From the NCBI GenBank assembly GCA_036006525.1, contig DASYPP010000060.1, positions 31,527 to 95,526 of the forward strand: a DNA stretch of 64,000 bases. Direction: 5' to 3'. This document shows, in pieces, positions 27,181 to 36,481 of this stretch; the first letter of the stretch is position 1; each line of letters starts with the position of its first letter. This DNA is from DASYPP01 sp036006525 (GTDB lineage: Bacteria; Gemmatimonadota; Gemmatimonadetes; Gemmatimonadales; GWC2-71-9). Position numbers and translations under genes: made by a program. The notes below the pieces were generated by a model, which was given only the letters and a program-made list of their open reading frames with translations, was not told where the DNA came from and made no database searches.

Positions 27181-28602
27181 ATGGCTACGTCCATCGCCGA
27201 GCGGCTGGGTTCGGCCCGCCAGCTCCTTAGCCGGCATTTCGGGTATGCCGACTTCCGGCCGCTGCAACGGCGGGTGATCCAGTCGGTCCTGGCCGGGCAC
27301 GATACGCTCGCCGTTCTTCCCACCGGGGGAGGGAAGTCCATCTGCTTTCAGATCCCGGCCCTGGTAAAGGGTGGGCTCACGCTGGTCGTCTCGCCGCTGA
27401 TTTCCCTGATGCAGGACCAGGTGGAAGCGCTGCGGCGCCGCGGGATCGGCGCCGCCGCCCTGAACAGCAGCCTGACTCCCCACGCGGTGCGGGAAATCTG
27501 GCAGCAACTGAAAGACGACAAACTCCGCCTGCTCTACGTTTCCCCGGAGCGGCTGGGCTCGATGGTGGCCGAGCTGCAAGCGCGGCAGATTCGGCCCGCA
27601 CTGCTCGCGGTGGACGAGGCGCACTGCATCTCCGAATGGGGCCACGATTTCCGGCCCAGCTTCCGCCAGGTCAACCGTGCGGCGTACCTGCTCGGCACGC
27701 CACCGATCGTGGCATTGACCGGCAGCGCCACCCCTGCCGTGCGTGACGATATTGCTGCCTCGCTCCGGCTGAAGCAGCCCCGCATCATCCAGGGATCCTT
27801 CGATCGGCCCAACCTGTGGTTCGGAGTCACCCCCGTCGTCGACGAGCGGGCCCGCTTCTCCGCGCTCCTCGCCGCGTGCAATGCCCGGAACGGGACCGCC
27901 ATCGTGTACGCGCCGACCCGGGGCCAGACCGAGATTCTGACGGTGGCGCTCCGGGAGCGGAGCGTGCGAGCCGCGCCCTATCACGCCGGCCTCGAGAGCT
28001 TCACCCGGGCGGCGACGCTGCGCGCGTTTCTCGATGGCGATCTCGACATCGTCGTGGCGACCAGCGCCTTCGGCATGGGGATCGACAAGCCGGACGTCCG
28101 GCTCGTGGTGCACTGGGCCATGCCTCCCACGATGGAGTCCTACTACCAGGAGGCGGGCCGGGCCGGTCGCGACGGCGGACCGGCGCGCTGCGTCCTGCTC
28201 TACGCGCGGGGCGATGCCAGCCTCGCCCGGCGCCAGCTGGAGACCACTTTTCCTGCACCGGCGCTGGTGGAGCGGATATGGAAGGGGCCGAAGCGTCCCC
28301 CCGGTATTTCGGAGGCCATCCTGGAGAGCGCGGCCCGGCTCCGGCGAGAGCTACGTCCGGACCAGGGACCAGTGAACTGGTCGCCAGTCCGGTCCCGCAA
28401 GCGCCTCGCGCTGGAGCGGCTCAAGACCATGGAGAACTACGCCGGGCGGGGCCGCTGCCGGCGGGCGACGATGCTCAGGTATTTTGCGGAGTCTGCAAAA
28501 CAATGCAGCGGATGCGATCGCTGCGCCCCGCAGCCCATTGGGAATCTCCCGGGGATGAGGCGCACCTGGAGCCGGGGACTGCGCCGGCTGGCGGGGTTGT
28601 AA
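27181..28602 (+). CDS. RecQ-family ATP-dependent DNA helicase, short form
   Basis: 3'-5' DNA helicase, 473 residues. Walker A LPTGGGKSICFQ near 45, DEAH box VDEAHCISEWGHDFRP near 144, TGSATPAVRDDI, and motif VI YYQEAGRAGRDGGPARC near 325. A zinc-binding group CRR...CSGCDRC lies near 421-446. The protein ends about 30 residues later, so the winged-helix and HRDC domains of Escherichia coli RecQ (about 610 residues) are missing or reduced. ATG 27181 opens the conserved domain. It might work in repair or in recombination intermediates. Confidence 0.9.
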   Translation: MATSIAERLGSARQLLSRHFGYADFRPLQRRVIQSVLAGHDTLAVLPTGGGKSICFQIPALVKGGLTLVVSPLISLMQDQVEALRRRGIGAAALNSSLTPHAVREIWQQLKDDKLRLLYVSPERLGSMVAELQARQIRPALLAVDEAHCISEWGHDFRPSFRQVNRAAYLLGTPPIVALTGSATPAVRDDIAASLRLKQPRIIQGSFDRPNLWFGVTPVVDERARFSALLAACNARNGTAIVYAPTRGQTEILTVALRERSVRAAPYHAGLESFTRAATLRAFLDGDLDIVVATSAFGMGIDKPDVRLVVHWAMPPTMESYYQEAGRAGRDGGPARCVLLYARGDASLARRQLETTFPAPALVERIWKGPKRPPGISEAILESAARLRRELRPDQGPVNWSPVRSRKRLALERLKTMENYAGRGRCRRATMLRYFAESAKQCSGCDRCAPQPIGNLPGMRRTWSRGLRRLAGL

Positions 28603-28641
28603 CCTTGCGATTTGCCGTCCGGGCGCCCAAGCTATAGGCAC

Positions 28642-30354
28642 ATGCCCGACGAAACCATCTCAGTCGAACAGAGCGCCCGGCCGAGGCTGGTGGCGGCGCT
28701 TGGCCACAAGTATGAGGTGCGGGAACTGCTCGGGCGGGGCGGCTTCGCGGAAGTCTACGAAGTAAACGACCGGCAGCTGCATCGCCGGCTCGCGGTGAAA
28801 GTCTTGCGGCCCGACATCGCCTGGACCGCGGGAATGCTGCAGCGGTTCGAGCAGGAGGCCCGGGCCCTGGCTTCGCTCAGCCATCCCAACATTCTCCCCA
28901 TTCATTTCGTCGGCGATCGCGAGGGGCTGGTCTACTACGCCATGCCCTTTATCGAGGGCAAGTCCCTGGGCGACATCATCCACGAGGAAGGCGCGATCGA
29001 TCCAGAGCGCGCGGTGTCGCTGATCCGCCCCATCCTCCAGGCGCTGGCTCATGCCCACGAGAAGGGGATGATCCACCGGGACATCAAGCCCGACAACATC
29101 ATCGTCGAGAAGCAGACCGGCCGTCCCCTTCTGGTGGATTTCGGCATCGTCAAGCAGATGGACGACGAACCCGGGAACACCCTCTCCGGGTTTGTCGTGG
29201 GCACGCCGACCTACATGAGTCCGGAACAGGCGCTGGGCCAGTCCAACGTCGATCACCGAAGCGACATCTACGCGATCGGCGGGGTGCTCTTTCACCTGGT
29301 GACCGGTGCCCCGCCGTTCGAGGGTGATACTTCGCAGGAATTGATCGGCCGTCATATCAGCCAGGCCGTGCCGGTGCCCGCCGAGGTGAATGCCCAGGTT
29401 CCGCGCTGGCTCTCCGAAGTAATCCTGCGGGCACTCGCCAAGCGGCCCGATGATCGCTTCCGCAGTGCCGCGGACATGGCCGAAGCCCTGCGCAACGGGC
29501 TTCAGTCCGGGCCGCTGACGCCGCTCCGGTCGCGCGACAGCATGGTGCGCCAGATCCGGGAGGACGACCCCACCCACATCATGCCGGCGGCTGTCGATAC
29601 CGTCACGCCGACTCGCACCGCGCGGTCCAGCGACTCGACCGGGCGGCGCGCGGCCGATCTGACCCCGGTTCCCCGGCCCGTGGGCCGCCGTTCGGGCGAC
29701 ACCCTGATGGGGCCGGGTGGAAAGTACCGGGCGGCATTGCGTTGGCTGGTGCTTGGCGCGGCCGCGACCGGGCTCGGACTCTACGCCGTACAAGGCACCC
29801 CGCAGTTCGTCACCCACAATCAGCTGGTCCTGCCGGTGACCCTGCGCTGGACCACCTCGACCCAGAGTGGTGGAGTGCGGACCCTCGCCCCCGGCGAAAC
29901 CTTCCGCATGGGCATGCCGGCGGACGGTGTCGTGATGGCCTCATGGTCGCTGGTGCGGCCCTGGTTCAACGATAGCCTGAAGGCCCTGGGCGACGACTAT
30001 CGCGGGAACATCCGGGTCGAGGGGATGACGTTGGCGGAAAGGCTGCGGCGCCGGGTCGCGGTGGATATCGACAGCTGGACCGGCGAAGATCGCTACTTCG
30101 CGCCGCTCATCAGCAACAGCACGAACGAGCCGATCCTGGTGACGGTAAACCCCCGCGCACCCGTGCCGGGCTGTGCCTGCTGGATCGCCCCCGGGGTGCG
30201 GATTCCGATCGGGTACTACCTGCTTTCGGACGACACCGAAATCAAGGTCGCCCAGGGGAACCGCTTCGCGCTGTATCGCCGCCTGGACGGCATGGTGGAT
30301 CCCATCAGCGGGGCAGTCGAAATCGTGGTCGATTCAACGTCGTTTTCCAAATGA
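28642..30354 (+). CDS. Eukaryotic-type Ser/Thr protein kinase, membrane-anchored
   Basis: 570 residues from ATG 28642. Kinase domain about 35-290 with glycine loop GRGGFAEVYEV, catalytic HRDIKPDNIIV near 145, VDFGIVKQMDD and SPEQA activation end. A Pro/Arg-rich linker follows, then one membrane helix (about 368-386, LVLGAAATGLGLYAVQG) and an extracytoplasmic domain of about 180 residues with two cysteines in GCACW. The sensing ligand is unknown. It overlaps the peptidase gene by ATGA. Confidence 0.93.
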   Translation: MPDETISVEQSARPRLVAALGHKYEVRELLGRGGFAEVYEVNDRQLHRRLAVKVLRPDIAWTAGMLQRFEQEARALASLSHPNILPIHFVGDREGLVYYAMPFIEGKSLGDIIHEEGAIDPERAVSLIRPILQALAHAHEKGMIHRDIKPDNIIVEKQTGRPLLVDFGIVKQMDDEPGNTLSGFVVGTPTYMSPEQALGQSNVDHRSDIYAIGGVLFHLVTGAPPFEGDTSQELIGRHISQAVPVPAEVNAQVPRWLSEVILRALAKRPDDRFRSAADMAEALRNGLQSGPLTPLRSRDSMVRQIREDDPTHIMPAAVDTVTPTRTARSSDSTGRRAADLTPVPRPVGRRSGDTLMGPGGKYRAALRWLVLGAAATGLGLYAVQGTPQFVTHNQLVLPVTLRWTTSTQSGGVRTLAPGETFRMGMPADGVVMASWSLVRPWFNDSLKALGDDYRGNIRVEGMTLAERLRRRVAVDIDSWTGEDRYFAPLISNSTNEPILVTVNPRAPVPGCACWIAPGVRIPIGYYLLSDDTEIKVAQGNRFALYRRLDGMVDPISGAVEIVVDSTSFSK

Positions 30355-31559
30355 AGGTGCGCGGATTCAGGATCCGCCGCTCTCACTGCTCAACGCGAAG
30401 ACGCCAAGCCGCCACGAGAACAGTTTCAATTCTTTCTTTGCGACTTAGCGCCTTTGCGTTATGCAGTATTCCATGCGCGCATCCCATGCTCGGGCAACAA
30501 CGCGCGCGCGATTTGGGAGTTGCACCGGGGATCTTCGCGCCGGGCCCGCTGAACGCCATTACCGATGTCCCCGGGGTCCGGGTCGGCCAGGTCAGCATCA
30601 GGACCGGCGACTCGGTGCGCACCGGCATCACCGCCATTCTGCCGCACGACCGCAATCCCTTCCTGGAACGGGTTCCCGCCGCCATCGTCGTGGGCAACGG
30701 CTTCGGCAAGCTGCTCGGGTCCACCCAGGTGAATGAACTGGGCGAGCTCGAGTCTCCCATCCTGCTCACCTGTACCCTTTGCGTCTGGCGGGCGGCCGAC
30801 GCGCTGGTCGGGTGGATGCTGGAACAACCCGGCATGGAACAGGTGCGGTCCCTCAACGCGGTGGTGGCGGAGACCAACGACGGTTACCTCAATGACATTC
30901 GGTCCCGTCCCGTCACTCCGGAGCAAGTGCGGGCGGCGCTCGCCGCGGCCCGGCCCGGCCCGGTGGAGGAGGGATCGGTGGGTGCCGGAACCGGTACCAT
31001 GGCGTTCGGCTGGAAGGGCGGGATCGGTACGTCATCCCGGGTGTTGCCGGCCGGCCTCGGAGGCTGGACGGTCGGGGTCCTGGTGCAGACTAACTTCGGT
31101 GGCGTGCTCCAGGTGCTCGGCGCTCCCGTCGGCAAGGAGCTGGGTCGTTATGCCTTCCGGTCGCAGGTGGAGGGGGGCCAGGGCGACGGGTCGGTGATCA
31201 TCGTGGTCGCCACCAATGCGCCGATCCTGGACCGCAATCTCCGCCGGCTCGGTTCCCGCGCCATCATGGGACTCGCCCACACCGGATCCTCGGCGTCTAA
31301 TGGGTCGGGCGATTATGTAATCTCTTTCAGTACGGCAGAGCCCATGCGGCGCCCCGCGCAGGGCCGGCGCCCGGCCGCGGCAGAGCTGGAGAACGAGGAA
31401 ATGTCCGCCCTGTTCCAGGCGGTGTCGGAAGCCACGGAAGAGGCGGTCTACAACTCGCTCTTCATGGCGACCAGGGTGGAGGGAAGCGGCCACACCGCGG
31501 AGGCGATTCCACTGGATCGGGTGCGGGAGATTCTGCGGAAGTACGGAATCGGAAAGTAG
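30351..31559 (+). CDS. P1/S58-family aminopeptidase (DmpA-like)
   Basis: 402 residues from the ATG that overlaps the kinase stop. N-terminal-nucleophile hydrolase of the S58 family: LNAITDVPGVRVGQVSI, GAGTGTMAFGWKGGIGTSSR and the self-cleavage region AHTGSSASNGSGDYVISFS near 320. Family members release N-terminal amino acids from small peptides. The first 45 residues read as a basic n-region followed by LSLRLSAFALCSIPCAHP, a possible signal peptide, but are encoded mostly by a word repeat (30391-30460). The domain proper starts after ATG 30486, the alternative start. Confidence 0.85.
   Translation: MKVRGFRIRRSHCSTRRRQAATRTVSILSLRLSAFALCSIPCAHPMLGQQRARDLGVAPGIFAPGPLNAITDVPGVRVGQVSIRTGDSVRTGITAILPHDRNPFLERVPAAIVVGNGFGKLLGSTQVNELGELESPILLTCTLCVWRAADALVGWMLEQPGMEQVRSLNAVVAETNDGYLNDIRSRPVTPEQVRAALAAARPGPVEEGSVGAGTGTMAFGWKGGIGTSSRVLPAGLGGWTVGVLVQTNFGGVLQVLGAPVGKELGRYAFRSQVEGGQGDGSVIIVVATNAPILDRNLRRLGSRAIMGLAHTGSSASNGSGDYVISFSTAEPMRRPAQGRRPAAAELENEEMSALFQAVSEATEEAVYNSLFMATRVEGSGHTAEAIPLDRVREILRKYGIGK
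30391..30460. repeat. Inverted word repeat, GCGCCTTTGCGT family, inside the N-terminal frame of the S58 peptidase
   Basis: Arms 30391-30421 (aacgcgaagacgcc words) and 30430-30460 (cgacttagcgcctttgcgtt words) are imperfect reverse complements around an 8-base loop. It falls between the end of the kinase gene and the conserved part of the peptidase. Confidence 0.78.
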
Positions 31560-31595
31560 CCGGACCGGCGAACGAAGCAGCCAGGTGGTTTCGAA

Positions 31596-31671
31596 GGGCT
31601 GTCATTCCGAGTGGAACGAGGGATCTTGGTGGCCTTGAGAAGATTCCTCGCTACGCTTGGAATGACAGCCC
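31596..31671. repeat. Inverted repeat, TGTCATTCCGAG family, copy 1
   Basis: Arms 31596-31627 and 31640-31671 (32 bases each) are near-perfect reverse complements around a 12-base loop: gggctgtcattccgag at the left and the complement at the right, with aagattcctcgctacgc inside. A second copy lies at 46729-46796. It sits between two convergent genes. Confidence 0.92.
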
Positions 31672-31721
31672 TCTGTTCTGTCCACCTCGACCCCCTGTCC
31701 GCCTGCCCGCCTATCCGACTT

Positions 31722-32894
31722 CTACTCATTGGCTTCAATCCGGTAGATCCGTCCCGACGCATATACCACATACAGCTCTCCCGCCGCATCCTCGCCGAAC
31801 GACGCCACGTTGTCATTGAGCAGCGGGGCGGCAAGTGGATCGAAGGCCTTGGTCACTCCGCCGGTGCGTTTCTTCAGGCTCCGGACCCAGCCACCGCAGT
31901 AATCTCCGTAAAAGTACGTCCCCTGGAGTCCCGGCATGGCACTCCCCCGGTAGACATATCCTCCGGAAATTGAACAACCGATGTTGTGCTGGTAGGTAAA
32001 GATCGGAGCGGTCAGACCCGCGCTGCCGCATCCTGAAGCGGGGAGATAACACTGGGTGCCCTCCCGAATCGGCCAGCCATAGTTGCGGCCCGGGGCACCT
32101 GGGGGTTCCAGGTCCACCTCTTCGAGGGTGTGCTCGCCGACATCCGCGATCCACATCTCGCCGGTAAGGCGGTCGAAACTCCAGCGCCACGGGTTCCGCA
32201 ATCCCAGAGACCAGATCTCCGGACGCCAGCCCGGTCGATTGACGAAGGGATTGTCAGGGGGAATCGTGTAGGGTGCCCCGTGGTCCACGTCCAGCCGGAG
32301 CATCTTGCCGTGCCACGAGGCGCTGTCCTGGGCCGGACTGGTGGGGGCCGGGTTCTGCGGGCCGGTCAGACTGTCGCCCAGGGCGAGGTAGAGAAAGCCG
32401 TCGGGCCCGAAGCTGATCAGTCCGCCGTAGAGAAACGCGGCGGGATCCTGGCCCTCGGCCAGCACCAGCGTTTCGGAGGCGAGAATGCCGTGGTCGAAAT
32501 CCGGAGTGGCGGTGAACTCCGAAAGTCGGGAATTTCCGTTCAAATCGGCATAGTAGACAAAGAACCGGCGATTGGTCTGATACTGGGGATGGAAAGCAAG
32601 ACTGTAGACGCCATACTCCCCGGTTGAAGGATTGGTGAGGCCGGTCATGTTCAGGAAGGCGGAATCCTGCCGGATACCGTTCTTGCGCAGCAGAATCCGG
32701 CCGCCCCGTTCCACGACGATGAGCCGGGATGCATCCCCGGGCGGCGCGGTGACGTACAATGAGAAGTCGAACCCGCTGTCCACCGGGACCAGGGTCAGCC
32801 CCGATGGTGGCCGGGGTGCGTTGGAATCGGTGCAGGCCAGGAGTATCAGGCCGGTCGCCGACCCGAGGGCAACGACGAGGAACCGGAAATTCAC
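31722..32894 (-). CDS. PQQ-dependent sugar dehydrogenase-like lipoprotein (glucose/sorbosone dehydrogenase fold)
   Basis: 390 residues from GTG 32894. Lipoprotein signal LVVALGSATGLILLAC, then a six-bladed propeller with GEYGVYSLAFHPQYQTN, ALGDSLTG, WRPEIWSLGLRNPWRWSFD and YGWPIREG, the soluble aldose sugar dehydrogenase pattern. It probably oxidises a sugar with PQQ in the periplasm, or is a non-catalytic homologue; cofactor ligands cannot be checked here. Convergent with the S58 peptidase gene; divergent from the acyl-CoA dehydrogenase gene across 86 bases. Confidence 0.87.
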   Translation of the reverse strand: MNFRFLVVALGSATGLILLACTDSNAPRPPSGLTLVPVDSGFDFSLYVTAPPGDASRLIVVERGGRILLRKNGIRQDSAFLNMTGLTNPSTGEYGVYSLAFHPQYQTNRRFFVYYADLNGNSRLSEFTATPDFDHGILASETLVLAEGQDPAAFLYGGLISFGPDGFLYLALGDSLTGPQNPAPTSPAQDSASWHGKMLRLDVDHGAPYTIPPDNPFVNRPGWRPEIWSLGLRNPWRWSFDRLTGEMWIADVGEHTLEEVDLEPPGAPGRNYGWPIREGTQCYLPASGCGSAGLTAPIFTYQHNIGCSISGGYVYRGSAMPGLQGTYFYGDYCGGWVRSLKKRTGGVTKAFDPLAAPLLNDNVASFGEDAAGELYVVYASGRIYRIEANE

Positions 32895-32980
32895 GGTCTT
32901 AAGCTAATAGGAATGAAGGATTATATTTGCTTGCCCCACTTTGTATCCGACGCAGAACCTACACGACGAGTCACGAATAA

Positions 32981-34213
32981 ATGGATGACGCACTGTATTT
33001 CACCGATCAGCACCTGCAGGTGCGCGAGATGGTGCGGGAGTTTGCCCGCACGGAGGTCGCGCCCGTGGCCCGCGAATTGGATCGCACCTCGGAGTTTCCC
33101 TGGGAGAACATCCGGAAAATGGGCGAGCTGGGTCTCCTGGGTGTGCCCTGGAGCGAAGAGCTGGGCGGCGCGGGGATGGACCAGCTTTCCTATTATATCA
33201 CCCTGCACGAGCTGGCCAAGGTGGACGCCAGCCATGCCCTTACCGTCAGCGCGCATACCAACCTGGGCACCTCACCCATCGTCGAGTTCGGCACTCCGGA
33301 GCAGAAGAAGCGGTTCGTCCCGCTGCTGGCCAGCGGCAAGGTCCTGGGAGGCTTCGGGCTCACCGAGGCCGGGGCCGGGAGTGATGCCGGCGGCACCACC
33401 ACCACGGCGGTCGACAAGGGCGATCACTTTCTGCTGAACGGCGCCAAGGTCTTCATCACCCACGCGGGGGTCGGCGAAATCTTTTCCGCCACGGCCAAGA
33501 CGACGCCCGGGTATGGGAACAAGGGGATTACCAGCTTCATCGTGACCAAGGACACCGTGGACCTCGACAAGGCCCGCGAGGTCGGCGTCGGGCATGCCGC
33601 GGACCTGCCCAAGACCGCCGGGGTCCGGGCTGGAAAGAAGGAAGACAAGATGGGCTGGCGGGCGAGCGATACCCGGGAGCTCATTTTCGAGGATGCCGTC
33701 GTGCCCCGGGAGAATGTGCTGGGCGAGATCGGGCAGGGGTTCGTCAACTTCCTGAAGACGCTCGATGGCGGACGAATCGGCATCGCCGCGCTGTCCCTGG
33801 GCATCGCCGAGGGCGCGTACCAGGAAGCCCTCAATTATGCCGGGGTCCGCAAGCAGTTCGGCAAGGCGATCAGTTCCTACCAGGGCATCAGCTTCCAGCT
33901 GGCCGACATGGCGCTGGAGATCGAGGCCGGGAAACACCTGCTCTACCATGCGGCCTGGCTCAAGCAGAACGGCAAGCCGTTCAAGAAAGAAGCGGCCATG
34001 GCCAAGCTGTTCTGCTCCGAGCTGGCGATGCGGACCACGACCAAGGCGGTCCAGATCTTCGGCGGCTATGGCTACACCACCGACTACCCGGTCGAGCGGA
34101 TGATGCGGGACGCCAAGGTCTGCGAGATCGGGGAAGGGACCAGTGAGATCCAGCGGATCGTGATCTCCCGGCAGATCCTTGGTGAATTGGAACAAGACGG
34201 TAACGGACGGTAA
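32981..34213 (+). CDS. Acyl-CoA dehydrogenase
   Basis: 410-residue FAD flavoenzyme of beta-oxidation or branched-chain catabolism. N-terminal helical domain, middle FGLTEAGAGSDAGG FAD/substrate segment near 128, C-terminal QIFGGYGYTTDYPVERMMRD and CEIGEGTSEIQR, where the catalytic glutamate of this family lies. Chain-length preference cannot be told; it resembles short/branched-chain and butyryl-CoA dehydrogenases. The last residues DGNGR and the TAA stop lie in an iterated ggtaa word repeat. Confidence 0.93.
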   Translation: MDDALYFTDQHLQVREMVREFARTEVAPVARELDRTSEFPWENIRKMGELGLLGVPWSEELGGAGMDQLSYYITLHELAKVDASHALTVSAHTNLGTSPIVEFGTPEQKKRFVPLLASGKVLGGFGLTEAGAGSDAGGTTTTAVDKGDHFLLNGAKVFITHAGVGEIFSATAKTTPGYGNKGITSFIVTKDTVDLDKAREVGVGHAADLPKTAGVRAGKKEDKMGWRASDTRELIFEDAVVPRENVLGEIGQGFVNFLKTLDGGRIGIAALSLGIAEGAYQEALNYAGVRKQFGKAISSYQGISFQLADMALEIEAGKHLLYHAAWLKQNGKPFKKEAAMAKLFCSELAMRTTTKAVQIFGGYGYTTDYPVERMMRDAKVCEIGEGTSEIQRIVISRQILGELEQDGNGR

Positions 34214-34308
34214 TAGGCGGTAATGGGGCGGTAGAATATCTTTGGTGGCCTTTACCGCCTACTACCGCCTACTACCGCCATTTACCGCCTTTTACCGCCT
34301 ATTACCGA
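34197..34308. repeat. Inverted word repeat, TACCGCC family
   Basis: Left arm 34197-34233 iterates ggtaacgga, ggtaataggc, ggtaatgggg; right arm 34253-34308 iterates taccgcctac six times. The left arm encodes the acyl-CoA dehydrogenase C-terminus. The right arm is longer than its partner, so word number can vary between arms. Confidence 0.88.
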
Positions 34309-34629
34309 CTGCTCTTGTGGCTAAAGCCCGGTCCGCCATATCTTTACCCATGCTTCATTACGGCCTCTCGCAGGTCATGACGCTCATCTTCAGGTTTGGC
34401 CGTAGGCTTGGGGCCAAGCCGGTTGCTCTCCATTCCCGTTTCGGTGTTCTGCAGTCAGGGCCTGCCGCTCCTCTCGGACGGCGGGTACTGGCCAGGATAG
34501 CGACCGGACGGGCAGGGAAAGTCGATGTCGACTGGAGTTTGCAGCGCCCCCTGGGGACGTGGATCCCGCCGCGGGCGCTGCATCACGTTTATGGAGCCGG
34601 CGCGGGACGACCGCACCGGGCGAAATCAC
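34309..34629 (+). other. Long leader region upstream of RNase E/G gene
   Basis: About 320 bases without a convincing gene between the word repeat and the TTG start of the RNase gene. An open frame from ATG 34350 in this stretch has no recognisable domain. A hairpin-capable ggcttggggccaagcc occurs near 34413. RNase E mRNA has a long self-regulating leader in Escherichia coli; a similar role is possible but not shown. Confidence 0.45.
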
Positions 34630-36303
34630 TTGAAACGCGAGATTCTCATCAATGGAGGCCCGCGGGAGACCCGTGTGGCCATCCTGGAAGACGACCGTCT
34701 GGTCGAGCTTCTGGTGGATCGACCCGATCAGCGCCGCCGGGTCGGCGACATCTACAAGGGCAAGGTCGAAGCGGTCCTGCCCGGCATCCAGGCAGCCTTT
34801 GTTGACATAGGGCTGGAGAAGAGCGCCTTTCTTCATGCCAGCGACCTGCTGGAGCCCGACGAAGACGAAGATCCGGAAGAAGCCGCCGACGAAGCCGATG
34901 AGGCCGAGGAGGAGGCCCAGCCCGAGCCGGTTCCGGCCGAGGGCGATGCCGAGCCGGAAAACGGGCGCGAGCGGGGCCGCCGCAAGCGCGGGAACGGACG
35001 CTCCGGCGAAAGCCGTCCCAGTGAAGGTCGCCAGCGCGAGGTGAGCCCCCGGCGGCCGCTTCCCAACATCCAGGACATTCTCAAGAAGGGCCAGACTCTC
35101 CTGGTCCAGGTCACCAAGGAGCCCATCAGTACCAAGGGCTGCCGGGTGACCGCGCAGGTCTCCCTCCCCGGTCGTTTCCTCGTCTACATGCCCGCCGCCA
35201 GCAAGGTCGGCGTCAGCCGCAAGATCGACAGCCGCGAACAGCGGGGCCGGTTGCGCGAAATGGTGTCGGGGCTGCTCCCCAGGGATTCGGGCGGCGTGAT
35301 CGTGCGAACCGTGGCGGAGGGCGTCACCCAGGAGCATTTCAAGCGGGAAATCGACTCGCTGCTCGGCATCTGGAAGAAGATCCAACGGAAGGAAGGGTTC
35401 GTCCGGGCTCCATCGCTGGTCCACCGGGAGACCAGCCTCACCCGGGGCATTATCCGCGACGTGTTCAGCGACAAGGTGGATTCGCTTCACGTGGACAGCA
35501 AGGAACTGTACCACGAGATCGAGCAGTACCTGAAACAGGTCGACCCGGAGTTGATGGGCCGGGTGACGCTGTACGGCGAAGCCACTCCGCTGTTCGAAAA
35601 GTTCGACATCGAAGCCGAAATCCGCGACCTCTTCAAGGCCCGCTGCGAACTGCCCACCGGGGGGTCGCTGATCATCCAGCCCACCGAGGCCCTGGTCTCG
35701 ATCGACGTCAATACCGGGCGCTATACCGGCCGGAAGGACCCCGAGAAGACCATCCTCAAGACCAACCTCGAGGCGGCGCGCGAGATCGCCCGGCAGCTCC
35801 GGCTCCGGGACATCGGCGGCATCATCGTCTGCGATTTCATCGACATGGAGACCCGGGCCAACCGGGAAAAGGTGCTCCAGGAGCTGCGCGGTCACCTGGG
35901 CCGGGACCGGGCCCGCACCAAGGCCCTGGCCGTCTCGGACCTGGGGCTGGTGGAAATGACCCGGCAGCGGGTCCGGCCCTCCCTGCTGGCCAGCATGACC
36001 ATCGAATGCCCGACCTGCGACGGAACCGGGCGGGTGTTCCGGCCCGAGGTGGTGGCTCGGCGGCTGGAGCGGTCGCTCAAGCGGGCCGGCCTCGACCGGA
36101 AAGAGCGCCAGCTGGCGGTTCGGTTGCACCCTGAAGTCGCCCTGTACCTGCTGGAAGAAGAGCCCAAGCTGCTCCAGGCTCTCTCCCGGCAGACCGGGCT
36201 GGAGCTGGAGCTCCGGGACGACCCCATGATGCGGCTGGACGAATTCCGGCTCATGAGCCGCCCGGCCGGACGGGATGTCACTGAGATGTACGCTGTCGCT
36301 TAG
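34630..36303 (+). CDS. Ribonuclease E/G family endoribonuclease
   Basis: 557 residues; single-strand-specific endonuclease for mRNA decay and rRNA processing. Start TTG 34630 gives MKREILINGGPRETRVAILEDD, the usual family start; ATG 34591 is an alternative. S1 domain GDIYKGKVEAVLPGIQAAFVD near 40, catalytic Asp sites SIDVNTGRYTGR near 357 and CDFIDME near 402, Zn-link CPTCDGTGRVF near 460. The S1 domain is interrupted at about 73-144 by an acidic then basic low-complexity stretch. It stands directly before rplU/rpmA, the classic neighbourhood. Confidence 0.94.
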   Translation: MKREILINGGPRETRVAILEDDRLVELLVDRPDQRRRVGDIYKGKVEAVLPGIQAAFVDIGLEKSAFLHASDLLEPDEDEDPEEAADEADEAEEEAQPEPVPAEGDAEPENGRERGRRKRGNGRSGESRPSEGRQREVSPRRPLPNIQDILKKGQTLLVQVTKEPISTKGCRVTAQVSLPGRFLVYMPAASKVGVSRKIDSREQRGRLREMVSGLLPRDSGGVIVRTVAEGVTQEHFKREIDSLLGIWKKIQRKEGFVRAPSLVHRETSLTRGIIRDVFSDKVDSLHVDSKELYHEIEQYLKQVDPELMGRVTLYGEATPLFEKFDIEAEIRDLFKARCELPTGGSLIIQPTEALVSIDVNTGRYTGRKDPEKTILKTNLEAAREIARQLRLRDIGGIIVCDFIDMETRANREKVLQELRGHLGRDRARTKALAVSDLGLVEMTRQRVRPSLLASMTIECPTCDGTGRVFRPEVVARRLERSLKRAGLDRKERQLAVRLHPEVALYLLEEEPKLLQALSRQTGLELELRDDPMMRLDEFRLMSRPAGRDVTEMYAVA

Positions 36304-36305
36304 CC

Positions 36306-36407
36306 AGGTGGGGCAGTGGGGCAGTGGGAATGTGGGTAGGTATCTGATTTGTCATGTACTTAGCCACCGAAGCCTACCCACCGACCCACGTTCCCACCGA
36401 CCCACCC
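36306..36407. repeat. Inverted word repeat, CGACCCAC/GTGGGGCA family
   Basis: Arms 36306-36340 (gtggggca, gtgggaat, gtgggtagg) and 36373-36407 (cctacccac, cgacccac, gttcccac) are imperfect reverse complements, framed by a tagcca on each left flank. Lies between the RNase gene and rplU. Confidence 0.82.
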
Positions 36408-36481
36408 GGGGTTGATCTAACCTCCTCCCCTGGTTAGGTTTGGCGGCTCACTTGGCCAGCACTTTCTAAGAGCGGACGGTT

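Noticed and set aside
34350..34805. Open frame beginning MLHYGLSQVMTLIFRFGRR upstream of RNase E/G
   Set aside because: It has no recognisable domain, continues into the RNase gene in another frame, and codon use is mixed. Kept only as a leader note.
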